From positions 248,001 to 312,000 of the forward strand of contig NZ_FQVU01000003.1 of assembly GCF_900129455.1 (NCBI RefSeq): a stretch of DNA of 64,000 bases. Reading direction: 5' to 3'. A program made the translations under genes and the position numbers. Numbering within the stretch: position 1 is the first letter of the stretch; each line of letters begins with the position of its first letter. The stretch is from Jatrophihabitans endophyticus (lineage in GTDB: Bacteria; Actinomycetota; Actinomycetes; Mycobacteriales; Jatrophihabitantaceae). The notes below the pieces were generated by a model, which did not search any database, was not told the DNA's origin, and was given only the letters and a program-made list of their open reading frames with translations. Shown here in pieces: positions 1-7,867 of the stretch.

Positions 1-1844
1 GCGATGACGTGGTCGAGAACGTGCAGCGAGTTGGTCACGTCGGCGTCGTCGGCCGGCAGCGCACCCAGGCGGACGAGCTCCTGGAAACCGCCGTCCACGA
101 CGGAGCGCTGGTCGGCCTGCACGCTGCCGTTGCCGAGGCCGTAGGTGGTGCCGGCGTCGGGGTTGCCGTCCTTGGTGAGCCGCACGAAGTACGGCTTGTC
201 CGAGTAGGGCCCGGTCGTGGTGACGGTGTGCGCCTTGACCGTCCGCTGGAACTCGTCGGCGGCGGCCTGGTACACGCGGGCGTGGGCGTCGTCGCCCTGG
301 CGGTGAGCGATCGTGGCGGCCGCGGTGAGGCCGGCGATCTCGGCGGCGATGGTCGACGGCGAGTACCCGGACTGCTCCTCCCACCGTTCCAGCCCGAAGG
401 ACGGCCCCCGCGCGACGACGAAGTCGGCGGCGGGCACGACGTGCTCGCGGTAGAGCGTGCGGTCGCCGGACAGGCCGGTCAGATAGACCATGAGCAGCGG
501 GTACGCGGTCTCGTCGAGCTGCTCGGTGCCGTTGTCCGGCGCGATCCTGCCGTTGAGCAGCGAGTTGCGCGGCATGTTGCCGGCGGCCTGCTGCTGGCGC
601 TCGAACAGGAACCGGGTCGCCGCCCGCGCGGTCCCGAGGTCGCCGGAGGCGAGCAGCCCGGTCACGGCCTCGTACAGGTCACGGGCGAACACCTCGCGAT
701 ACGAGCCGAAGTAGACCGGCTTGCCGCCGACCAAGTCGCCCGCGCTGACCGCCTGCCCCCACGGGCTCGCCAGCGACGCCACCACCGCGCCCGGGAACGT
801 CTTGTCCTCGCTCGCCTTGAGCACGTTCGCGCTCAACCAGTACGAGCGCAGCGCCGCGAGCGAGGTGCCGCGTGCCGGACGTCGCAGCCCGGCGTCGTAC
901 CGGGCCCAGCCGCGCAGGTAGTCGACGGCGACCGCGCGCGGGTCGCGGTGCGCCGTGCGCGCCGCCGTGCGGGTGGCGTCCGCGGCGGTGCGGCCGAAGC
1001 CGAGCGCCATCGTGATGTCGCCGTGGCGCGGCGTCACCTCGGCGGTGGCGACGACGTGCCCGTCGGGCGCCGCGGAGTACGGCGTGAGCGCGTGGTCGGC
1101 GTCGAGCTGGCGCAGGCCGTCGGACGCGGCGTCGGCGTACCCGACCGACGCGCCCCGCAGGGTGGGGGAGTCGAGCGCCATGAAGGTGGGGACGGCGTAG
1201 TCGCGGTTCGCGGCCTGGCTCACCGTGGCGGTGTCGCCGACCACCGGCACGCCGTCGCGGACGCTGCCGGTGTCGGCACCGCCGTTCGGGCCGCCCCCGC
1301 CGCCGTTGCCGTTGACGTGCGCGTCGAGCCGCGCGTACACGCGGTACGAGGCCCCGCGCGGCTGCTGCAGCACGGTGTGGACGACGACGGCGTCGCGCTC
1401 GGGATCGGCGAGGTACGTCGTCACGAGGCGGTAGTGGTGCGCGCTGCTCGTCGCGGTGACCGTGCAGGCCATGCCGGTGAGGTCGGCGCGGACGGTGTAG
1501 GTGGTGTCGCGCTCCTGCAGGTCGGTGAAGGAGCGACCGTCGGTCACGACGTACTGCAGCGAGTGGACGTTGGTGTTGTCGATCGTCGGCTCGTAGACGT
1601 CGGACAGCACGCCGTTCGCCACGGTGAACCACACCTTCGACGTGCGGTTGCGCGCGGTGCCGACGCAGTCCTTGCGGGCGAGGTCGAAGCGCGACAGCGA
1701 TCCGGGCGCGCCCGCAGCGGTGCCGGCGGGCGCCGCCTGCGACGCGGCCGGGACTGCGAGCAGGGCCGCGGTGGTCGCGGTCGCGGCGAGCAGCGGCAGG
1801 GCGAGGGACCGGCGGCGGGCGGGGGATGCGGGGCGAGCAGCCAC
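1..1844 (-). CDS. Secreted glycoside hydrolase family 15 (glucoamylase/glucodextranase-like), C-terminus beyond window
   Basis: About 614 N-terminal residues are visible; the gene runs off the left edge. The GTG at 1844 has an AAGGAG ribosome site 6 nt upstream and begins a Sec signal peptide (RRR, hydrophobic core, AASQAA). A beta-rich N-terminal domain of about 270 residues, as in glucodextranases, precedes the (alpha/alpha)6 barrel. The motif RWEEQSGYSPST carries the expected general-acid Glu of GH15. It probably releases glucose from the non-reducing ends of secreted alpha-glucans. The exact substrate (starch, dextran or trehalose-like) cannot be told from this part. Neighbours do not suggest a sugar operon. 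Confidence 0.85.
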   Translation of the reverse strand, partial: MAARPASPARRRSLALPLLAATATTAALLAVPAASQAAPAGTAAGAPGSLSRFDLARKDCVGTARNRTSKVWFTVANGVLSDVYEPTIDNTNVHSLQYVVTDGRSFTDLQERDTTYTVRADLTGMACTVTATSSAHHYRLVTTYLADPERDAVVVHTVLQQPRGASYRVYARLDAHVNGNGGGGGPNGGADTGSVRDGVPVVGDTATVSQAANRDYAVPTFMALDSPTLRGASVGYADAASDGLRQLDADHALTPYSAAPDGHVVATAEVTPRHGDITMALGFGRTAADATRTAARTAHRDPRAVAVDYLRGWARYDAGLRRPARGTSLAALRSYWLSANVLKASEDKTFPGAVVASLASPWGQAVSAGDLVGGKPVYFGSYREVFARDLYEAVTGLLASGDLGTARAATRFLFERQQQAAGNMPRNSLLNGRIAPDNGTEQLDETAYPLLMVYLTGLSGDRTLYREHVVPAADFVVARGPSFGLERWEEQSGYSPSTIAAEIAGLTAAATIAHRQGDDAHARVYQAAADEFQRTVKAHTVTTTGPYSDKPYFVRLTKDGNPDAGTTYGLGNGSVQADQRSVVDGGFQELVRLGALPADDADVTNSLHVLDHVI

Positions 1845-1885
1845 GACGGCTCCTTCGACGGCGGCGGCGAAGCGGGGCGGAGTGG

Positions 1886-1915
1886 ATTGTTCGCGTGCAG
1901 AACTTTCGCCGTCAA
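1886..1915 (-). promoter_or_regulatory. Sigma70-type promoter for the GH15 gene
   Basis: Read on the minus strand: TTGACG (1915-1910), an 18-nt spacer, then AACAAT (1891-1886), placing the transcription start about 35 nt before the GTG at 1844. The -35 is near consensus, which stands out in this GC-rich sequence. No sugar-repressor operator could be recognised with confidence. Confidence 0.45.
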
Positions 1916-1984
1916 GAGGCGCGGCCAGCCGGCGACCGGCCGGTGTCGGCCCCGTCGGGCGGCACCGGCGGGCAGCGGCGCGGC

Positions 1985-2956
1985 TCAGTCGCCGCAGGCG
2001 CCGGCGAAGGCAGTGGTGCCCGCCGGCAGGGAGCCGGCGGCCCGGGGCGTGCCGGGCGTGCCGTCGGCGGCGACCGGGACGACCGCCAACCGGCCGCCGT
2101 TCGCGGCGAGCACGGCGTTGTCGTCGGCCCAGCACAGCGGCTGCCAGCCGCGCGCGAAGGCGTGCCGCCGACCGTCGCGCAGGGTCACCACCGTGACGCC
2201 GGTGTTGGTGGCGACGGTGATCGCGTCGTCACCGGCGGTGACCCGGAGGTCGTCGGCGTCGGCGACCCGGGCGACGGTCTCGGCCGTGCCCCGCCCGCCG
2301 GTGAAGCGGACGATGCGGGCAGCCGATCCGTCCGCGACGGCGGCGATCAGGTCGTCGTCGGCCCAGGCCAGCCCACCCACCGAGGTCGAGAAGGTCGCGA
2401 GGTCGCGGTCGGTGCCGGTCAGCGAGCCACGCACGTGGACGACGAAGCCCTTCGGCTTGGTGACACCCGGCGTGGAGGCTGCGCCGGCCAGCGACGCCCA
2501 GGCCAGCGCACCGTCGTCGGACAGCGCCGGCGAGAACCCGCTCCGTATCCCGAGGTCCACGACGCGCCCCGAGCGCAGCTGCTGCACGACCTCCTGGCCC
2601 CGCTGCGCGCGGGAGACGACGACGTGATCGCCCGTGTCGTCGCCGTCGACGGTCACGCCGGTGATCGCCGCGACGTCGCTCGCGGCCGCCAGCCGGCCGG
2701 CGCGCACGTGGTAGAGCTTCGCCGCGTCCTCGCTGCCGCCGGCGACGACGTACGCCCCGTCCAGCGCCGCGAGCGGGTTCGCCGCGGTCGACGACGGCGC
2801 CGCGGGCGTCGTGCTCGTGGCCGTGCTGCCCGGCCGCGACGTCGGACCGGGGGTGACGGAGGGGTCGTCATCGCCGGACGAGGTGCACCCGGCGAGCGTG
2901 ACGGCGGCGATCACGGCGACAGCGGGGGGCGCGAGGCGGGTCCAGGTCGTCGGCAT
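1985..2956 (-). CDS. Putative lipoprotein with beta-propeller-like repeats
   Basis: 323 residues. The ATG at 2956 begins a lipoprotein signal peptide with lipobox LAGC near residue 23, followed by a Ser/Thr/Pro/Asp-rich linker, so the mature protein should be tethered to the outer face of the membrane. The rest consists of repeated short beta segments of the kind seen in WD40/TolB-like propellers (for example LAWASLAG, GLAWADDD, PLCWADDN). An upstream start would add about 84 residues lacking signal character, so it was not used. The function is unknown. It is monocistronic between the GH15 gene and a divergent SRPBCC gene. Confidence 0.8.
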   Translation of the reverse strand: MPTTWTRLAPPAVAVIAAVTLAGCTSSGDDDPSVTPGPTSRPGSTATSTTPAAPSSTAANPLAALDGAYVVAGGSEDAAKLYHVRAGRLAAASDVAAITGVTVDGDDTGDHVVVSRAQRGQEVVQQLRSGRVVDLGIRSGFSPALSDDGALAWASLAGAASTPGVTKPKGFVVHVRGSLTGTDRDLATFSTSVGGLAWADDDLIAAVADGSAARIVRFTGGRGTAETVARVADADDLRVTAGDDAITVATNTGVTVVTLRDGRRHAFARGWQPLCWADDNAVLAANGGRLAVVPVAADGTPGTPRAAGSLPAGTTAFAGACGD

Positions 2957-3023
2957 CGCCCCATCATGCCCAAGCCGGCAGCGTGGCGGCGTGCTCGGGC
3001 TGCGGGCCGGGTAGATCGAGGGC

Positions 3024-3458
3024 ATGACCTCCGTCGAACGAACGTTCACCGTCACCCCGCCGCCCGCCGTCGTGATCCCGTACCTCGCCGACTTCGGCAA
3101 CGCCACCGACTGGGACCCGGGCACCGAGCGGTGCGAGCGCAACGACGCCGGCCCGGTGGCCGTCGGGGCGAACTGGCACAACGTCTCCAAGATCATGGGC
3201 GTCAGCACGGAGCTGACCTACACGCTCGAGAAGCTCACCGACGACACCGTCGTGCTCGTGGGCAAGAACGACTCGGCCACGTCGGTGGACACCATCACGG
3301 TGCGACCCCACGAGACGGGCTCGGAGATCACCTACCACGTCGACCTCGAGATGAAGGGCGCCGCGAAGATCGGCACGCCCGTCATGAAGCTGGTCTTCGA
3401 GAAGCTGGGCGGCGACACCGAGGACCAGATGACGCAGGCGCTGAACCGGCTGGGCTGA
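3024..3458 (+). CDS. SRPBCC (polyketide cyclase/dehydrase-like) family protein
   Basis: 144 residues matching the START/Bet v1-like fold: an N-terminal strand SVERTFTVTPPPAVV, a helix, the segment NATDWDPGT typical of SRPBCC proteins, and a long C-terminal helix. Such proteins bind hydrophobic ligands; no catalytic residue can be assigned. Cytosolic, no signal peptide. It ends 1 nt before the downstream glycosylase start, so the two are probably cotranscribed, although no functional link is evident. Confidence 0.85.
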   Translation: MTSVERTFTVTPPPAVVIPYLADFGNATDWDPGTERCERNDAGPVAVGANWHNVSKIMGVSTELTYTLEKLTDDTVVLVGKNDSATSVDTITVRPHETGSEITYHVDLEMKGAAKIGTPVMKLVFEKLGGDTEDQMTQALNRLG

Positions 3459-3459
3459 C

Positions 3460-4266
3460 GTGCCCGAGGGCGACACCGTCTTCCGGCTCGCCACCCGGTT
3501 GCGGGCGGCGCTCGACGGTCGGCGGGTGTCGCGCTCGCAGTTCCGGGTACCGGCGCACGCCACCGCCGACCTGACGGGTCGGACCGTCCTCGCCCACGAC
3601 ACGCACGGCAAACACCTGCTGACCCGCTTCTCCGGCGGGGTCAGCCTGCACACGCATCTGCGGATGGACGGGTCGTGGACGGTCACCCGCGACGGGCGGC
3701 GGGTGCCGCGCCGGGTGCTGCCCGACGTGCGGGTGCTGCTGGCGACCGACGACGGACGGACCGCGTACGGCCTCAACCTGCCGGTCGTCGAGCTGGTGGC
3801 GACGACCGACGAGGCGAGCGTCATCGGCCATCTCGGCCCGGACCCGCTGCGCGACGACTGGGATGCCGCGGCGGCGGTCGCTCGGCTGCGGGCCGACCCG
3901 GCGCGGGCCGTCTCGGCCGCGTTGCTCGACCAGCGCTCGATCGCCGGGCTCGGCAACCTCTGGGCCAACGAGCTGTGCTTCCTGCGCGGGCTCGACCCCG
4001 CGACCCCGATCGGGGACATCGACGTGCCGGCGCTGGTGGCGCTCGCGGCCCGGGCCCTGCGGCACTCCGCCACCGCGCCCGGCGCGATGCAGGTGACCAC
4101 CGGCGTGCGGCGCCGCGGCGAGCAGCACTGGGTGGCCGGTCGGGCGGGGCGGCCCTGCCTGCGCTGCGGGACCGTCGTCCGGGTGACGGGGGAGCGAGCC
4201 GCGGCGTCGGGTCGGCGCACCTGGTGGTGCCCGTCGTGCCAGCCGCCGCCGCGCGGGGTCAGCTGA
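3460..4266 (+). CDS. Fpg/Nei family DNA glycosylase (endonuclease VIII-like)
   Basis: 268 residues. It starts MPEGDTVFR, with the Pro2/Glu3 pair that forms the Schiff base and cleaves the strand in Fpg/Nei enzymes. The H2TH region carries GLGNLWANELCFL. A C-terminal zinc finger uses C233, C236, C257 and C260. It should excise oxidised bases and nick the abasic site in base-excision repair. The sequence is closer to actinobacterial Nei than to MutM (PEGDT rather than PELPE). The GTG start at 3460 follows the upstream stop by 1 nt. The 3' end overlaps the convergent HAD gene by 8 nt. Confidence 0.93.
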   Translation: MPEGDTVFRLATRLRAALDGRRVSRSQFRVPAHATADLTGRTVLAHDTHGKHLLTRFSGGVSLHTHLRMDGSWTVTRDGRRVPRRVLPDVRVLLATDDGRTAYGLNLPVVELVATTDEASVIGHLGPDPLRDDWDAAAAVARLRADPARAVSAALLDQRSIAGLGNLWANELCFLRGLDPATPIGDIDVPALVALAARALRHSATAPGAMQVTTGVRRRGEQHWVAGRAGRPCLRCGTVVRVTGERAAASGRRTWWCPSCQPPPRGVS

Positions 4267-4960
4267 TCCCGACGGCGTGCAGCAGGGCGTCCGGCTCGCG
4301 CTCGGCGGCGACGGACGAGACGAGGGCGAAGCGGATGCCGAGCGCCTCGCAGCCCTGGTCGGCCCGGACGCTGTCGCCGACCATGACACAGTCCGTTGGG
4401 TCCGCCGCCAGGGCGGCGCACGCCCGTCGGAAGATCTCCGGATCGGGTTTGACGACGCCCTGCTCGTCGGAGAGCACGAGGACGTCCAGGCAGTCCGCGA
4501 CGCCGTGGGCGGCGAGGACGGGCCGCGGATCCCACCCGATGTTGCTGACCAGGGCGGTGGGTATCCGGAGCTCGCGCAGCCGGCGCAGGACGCGCACCGT
4601 GTCCGGGTACGGCCGCCACGCGGCCGGCAGCACGCCGCGGTCGTACAGCGCCGCCGCCTGCTCCTCGCTCAGCCCCGCGTGCCGCGACAGCCCGGAGTAG
4701 GCCGCCCGGTGCGCCTCGGCCGAGAGGTCGCGGCGTTCCCACAGCTCGGCGAGGTGCGGCGGTGTCTCGCGCGGCTCGGTGCTGCCGTTGATGGCGCCGA
4801 GGTCGCGGAGTCGGGGAGCCCACCCGACGAACTCGGGGCCGAGCGCGGCCCGGAGCGCCTCGTCGGCGGACTCGATGAAGAACAGCGTGCCGGAGAAGTC
4901 GAACAGCACGGCGGCGGGGCGGGGTGGGGCCGGGCGTCGCGGTGCCGTCTGCTCGTCCAC
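4259..4960 (-). CDS. HAD-superfamily hydrolase
   Basis: 233 residues. Motif I is DFSGT (D21), so the nucleophilic Asp is present but the usual second Asp (DxDGT) is Ser23. Motif II is in ALVSNIGWD, motif III Lys is in VVKPDPEIF, and motif IV is MVGDSVRAD. A helical cap follows motif I, as in subfamily IA phosphatases. It probably dephosphorylates a small metabolite in the cytosol; the substrate is unknown. Loss of the acid/base Asp may lower or change activity. The GTG at 4960 is the only start giving the whole domain. It lies tail to tail with the Nei gene. Confidence 0.85.
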   Translation of the reverse strand: MDEQTAPRRPAPPRPAAVLFDFSGTLFFIESADEALRAALGPEFVGWAPRLRDLGAINGSTEPRETPPHLAELWERRDLSAEAHRAAYSGLSRHAGLSEEQAAALYDRGVLPAAWRPYPDTVRVLRRLRELRIPTALVSNIGWDPRPVLAAHGVADCLDVLVLSDEQGVVKPDPEIFRRACAALAADPTDCVMVGDSVRADQGCEALGIRFALVSSVAAEREPDALLHAVGIS

Positions 4961-4983
4961 GCGCCCAGCATCGCAGCGTGGCG

Positions 4984-6015
4984 TCAGCGCGCGGCGACCG
5001 CCCGTCCGGCGGCGAGGACCGCGGCGGCGCGGGGGAGCTCGCCGCATCGCTCGGCGACCGCGTCGGCCACCACCGTGATCCCGGCGGCCAGGGTCGCGGC
5101 CGGCACCCCGCGCGAGGTGAGCAGCGGGGTCAGCCAGCCGACGAACTCGGTGAACAGCTCGACGTCGTCGACGAGCAGCGTCGCCTCGAGGTAGTCGAGG
5201 ATGAACTCGACGTCCTCCGCGGTGCGCTTGTGCTGCCGGTCGTCGTAGGCGGCGACGTCGGGCAGGCGCTCGGCCATGACCCGCAGCGCGCCGGTGGCGA
5301 CCTCGGCGCGGGCCGAGCGCACCCGCTCGAGCGCGTCGTCGGGGTGGGCGAGCGGCGGCGCGGGCTCGGTGAAGCCCGGGACGTCGCCCGCGGCCAGCGC
5401 GTGCGCCGTGTCCCGGGCGTTCGCCGCCCATCCGTTCGCACCGATCGCCAGGCCCCACCGGCCGCGCGGGCCGAAGCCCCGGCCGCCGACGACGACGGGC
5501 ACGCCGGCTGCGCGGGACGCCTCGATCACCTCCCGCGCATGGAACAGGCGCAGCGGCAACGCGCACGACAGCAGCGTGACGTCGGGGCCGACGTCGTGCA
5601 GCAGCTGCGACAGGTGACGGGTGGGCACCGACGCGCCGAGGTAGGTCACCTGCCAGCCGGCGTCGCGCAGCGTGGCGGCGAGCACGCGCGACGGCAACGA
5701 GTGCCACTCGCCGTCCGCGCAGGTCACCACGACCTGGCCGCGCGACGTGCCGGCCGACCGCGAGCGCGACGCCAGCGCGGCGACGGCCTCCTCGCTGATG
5801 CTCGTCGCCCGGTGCTCCTGCGCGACGTTCCACTCGTTGGCGGCCCAGCGCCGGCCGACCTCCGCCTGGGCCGCGCACACGACGTCCTCGAGCAGGTCGG
5901 GGAGTGCCGTGCCGTCGTCGAACGCGTCGAGCACGGCGGTCACGGCCGTGCCGGTGTCGCCCGCCGCGAGCGCGGCCCAGTAGCGCTCGAAGACGTCGGT
6001 GGCCAGTGCGGTCAT
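4984..6015 (-). CDS. Stand-alone B12-binding protein with CarH-type W-x9-EH motif (putative cobalamin sensor)
   Basis: 343 residues. Residues 1-80 form a helical cap with W57, E67 and H68 spaced as W-x9-EH, the signature that shelters the adenosyl group in CarH/LitR photoreceptors. Residues 92-210 are a Rossmann-type B12 domain, with DGEWHS supplying H105 as the likely lower axial ligand. There is no MerR-type DNA-binding domain. A C-terminal helical region of about 130 residues (YDDRQHKRT onward) is of unknown class. As I recall CarH, the residue after its Trp is a His that ligates cobalt after illumination; here it is Ala58. The gene overlaps the phosphatase by ATGA, so the partner-switching proteins are its likely partners. 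Confidence 0.85.
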   Translation of the reverse strand: MTALATDVFERYWAALAAGDTGTAVTAVLDAFDDGTALPDLLEDVVCAAQAEVGRRWAANEWNVAQEHRATSISEEAVAALASRSRSAGTSRGQVVVTCADGEWHSLPSRVLAATLRDAGWQVTYLGASVPTRHLSQLLHDVGPDVTLLSCALPLRLFHAREVIEASRAAGVPVVVGGRGFGPRGRWGLAIGANGWAANARDTAHALAAGDVPGFTEPAPPLAHPDDALERVRSARAEVATGALRVMAERLPDVAAYDDRQHKRTAEDVEFILDYLEATLLVDDVELFTEFVGWLTPLLTSRGVPAATLAAGITVVADAVAERCGELPRAAAVLAAGRAVAAR

Positions 6016-7364
6016 GAGCGGACCTCCGGGTCGGCGCGGACGGCGAGCAGCGCGATGTCGTCGTGGTCGCGTCCGTCGAGATGTTCCAGGACCAGTTGCA
6101 GGATGCGTTCGGTGACGGCCTGCGCGGTGAGGCCGCCGCAGTCGGCGAGCAGCTCGGCGATGGGCTCGGTGCCGAGCAGGCCGGTCGGGCCGCGGGCCTC
6201 GTCCGCGCCGTCGGTGTACATGAGCACGGTGTCGCCGGGGCGCAGGTCGACGTCCGCGGCGACGAACGCGACCTCGTCGAGCATCCCCACGATCGTCCCG
6301 TGCGCGGCGAGCGGCTCGACCCGGCCGTCGCGCAGCAGCAGCGGCGGCGGGTGGCCGCCGGCCGCGATGCGCAGCCGTACACCGTCCGGTCCCGGGTGCA
6401 TGACCCCGTGCAGCACGGTGACGAAGGTGTCGGCGTCGCCGGTCAGCAGCGTGTCGTTGACCAGGCGCAGCACGGCCACCGGGTCGGTGGTGACGCGGGT
6501 GGCGGTGCGCAGCGACTGGCGGACCTGCCCGGTCAGCACCGCGGCGTCGACGCCCTTGCCGCAGACGTCGCCGATCGAGATCGCCCACGAGCCGTCGCCG
6601 ACGGGCACGACGTCGTAGAAGTCGCCGCCGATCTGCATCGCGTCCTGCGCCGGCCGGTAGGACGCGCCGAGCTGGACGCCGGCGACGGTGGGCAGCGGCG
6701 CGGGCAGCAGTGAGCTGCGCAGCCGCTCGGCGAGCGCCGAACGCTCCTCGTAGACCAGCGCACCGGCGACGGCCACCCCGCCGCGCGCGGCGAGTGCTGC
6801 GACCTCGGCGAGGTCGGGCGGCTCGGCCGCCGGGCCCACGACGGTGAGCACGCCGACGATGCCGCCCGCGCCGCCCGCGCCGCCCGCGCCGCCCGCGCCG
6901 CCCGCGCCGCCCGTTCCGCCCGTTCCGCTCGCGGCGAGCGGCACGGTGGTCAGCACCGTCGCGCCGGCGGCGCAGCGGTCGCGCACGACGGTCTCGGGGA
7001 CGCCGAGGGCGGCGAGCTCGTCGTCGGCGCCGTCGAGGACGACCTGACGCGGCGGCGCGGCGGCGCGTCGGCGGGCGGCGTCGACGGCGGCGCGATCGGC
7101 CCGGCGCGGGCGCAGCGTCACGTCCGTGGTCACCGGCGGCCGGTCCGACGTCGTCCCGACGTGCCGCAGCGATCCGTCCGCGAGCAGCGAGACGCCCGCC
7201 CACGTCCCGAAGCGGGACGCGGCGAGGTCGGCGAGCCGGCCGAGCGAGCGGCGCAGGTTGAGGGTGCGGGCGAGCGCGTCCGCCGACGCCGCCGCGAACT
7301 CGGCGGCGGCGAGCCGGTCGCCGGCCGTGGCCGCCGCCCCGGGGGGCCCGGTCGAGGCGGTCAG
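6012..7364 (-). CDS. GAF-domain SpoIIE/PP2C serine phosphatase (RsbU/RsbP-like)
   Basis: About 450 residues. A GAF-like sensor (about 20-220) contains a Gly/Ala-rich stretch coded by 9-bp repeats. The PP2C domain (about 230-445) has metal-binding Asp motifs GGDFYD, GDVCGKG, YTDGADEA and DDIALLAV. It should dephosphorylate a phosphorylated STAS antagonist, here most likely the one encoded two genes upstream. No ATG/GTG/TTG precedes the GAF region within reach. The best start is CTG at 7364 overlapping the upstream TGA (CTGA), the same coupling arrangement as its neighbours. An in-frame GTG further in would remove part of the GAF domain. Confidence 0.85.
   Translation of the reverse strand: MTASTGPPGAAATAGDRLAAAEFAAASADALARTLNLRRSLGRLADLAASRFGTWAGVSLLADGSLRHVGTTSDRPPVTTDVTLRPRRADRAAVDAARRRAAAPPRQVVLDGADDELAALGVPETVVRDRCAAGATVLTTVPLAASGTGGTGGAGGAGGAGGAGGAGGIVGVLTVVGPAAEPPDLAEVAALAARGGVAVAGALVYEERSALAERLRSSLLPAPLPTVAGVQLGASYRPAQDAMQIGGDFYDVVPVGDGSWAISIGDVCGKGVDAAVLTGQVRQSLRTATRVTTDPVAVLRLVNDTLLTGDADTFVTVLHGVMHPGPDGVRLRIAAGGHPPPLLLRDGRVEPLAAHGTIVGMLDEVAFVAADVDLRPGDTVLMYTDGADEARGPTGLLGTEPIAELLADCGGLTAQAVTERILQLVLEHLDGRDHDDIALLAVRADPEVRS
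6862..6924. repeat. 9-bp tandem repeat coding Gly-Gly-Ala in the GAF region
   Basis: Five exact copies of CCGCCCGCG (6862-6906) are followed by two variant copies CCGCCCGTT (6907-6924). Being 9 bp long, copy-number change keeps the frame and only lengthens or shortens a flexible Gly/Ala loop. Confidence 0.9.
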
Positions 7365-7867
7365 CCGGCGGTCCGGGCCTGCTCGTAGCCGGAGGCCCGC
7401 TGCGTGGCGGCCGGCGGGGCGGACGGAGTCGACCGACGCTCGGCGAGGGAGAGGACGTCGGCGTCGTGGTGCCGCGCGGTCGTGTCGGGCAGCGGCAGCC
7501 GGAACCAGATGACCTTGCCGTCGGCCGAGCACTCGACGCCCCAGTCGGCGCTCACCACGCTGACGATCTGCAGGCCGCGCCCGCTCGTGGCGGTGGCCGC
7601 GACGGGGACGTCGGGTTCGGGGACGCTGAGCGTCGCGACCCCGTCGTGCACCTCGACCACGAGATCGTCCTCGGACCGCACGGTCACGGTGACCTGCGTG
7701 CCGGCGTGCGTCACGGCGTTGGTGACGATCTCGCTGACGCACAGCTGCGCGTCGTCGGCGAGCTCGGCGAGATCCCACGCCTCGAGGGTGTCGCGGACGA
7801 AGTGGCGGCCCGCGCGCACGCTGGCCAGCTCGGGGGCGAATCGCTCGCTGCGCTCGGCCCTGGTCAT
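7361..7867 (-). CDS. Anti-sigma-factor serine kinase-like ATPase (RsbW/SpoIIAB type)
   Basis: 168 residues with one GHKL/HATPase domain: the N box is SEIVTNAVTHAG and the G box is SGRGLQIVSVV. A C-terminal tail of about 35 residues is low in complexity. In partner switching such kinases hold a sigma factor (or another target) and phosphorylate the STAS antagonist when ATP is high. ATGA overlap with the STAS gene upstream and CTGA overlap with the phosphatase downstream indicate coupled translation and fixed stoichiometry. No sigma factor gene lies in the window, so its target is encoded elsewhere or is not a sigma factor. Confidence 0.9.
   Translation of the reverse strand: MTRAERSERFAPELASVRAGRHFVRDTLEAWDLAELADDAQLCVSEIVTNAVTHAGTQVTVTVRSEDDLVVEVHDGVATLSVPEPDVPVAATATSGRGLQIVSVVSADWGVECSADGKVIWFRLPLPDTTARHHDADVLSLAERRSTPSAPPAATQRASGYEQARTAG

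Noticed and set aside
9-3574. Very long open frames on the plus strand (9-2627 and 1826-3574)
   Set aside because: They run antisense to the GH15 gene and the lipoprotein, are Arg/Val/Gly/Asp-rich as GC-rich shadow frames are, and match no domain; the minus-strand genes have signal peptides and motifs.
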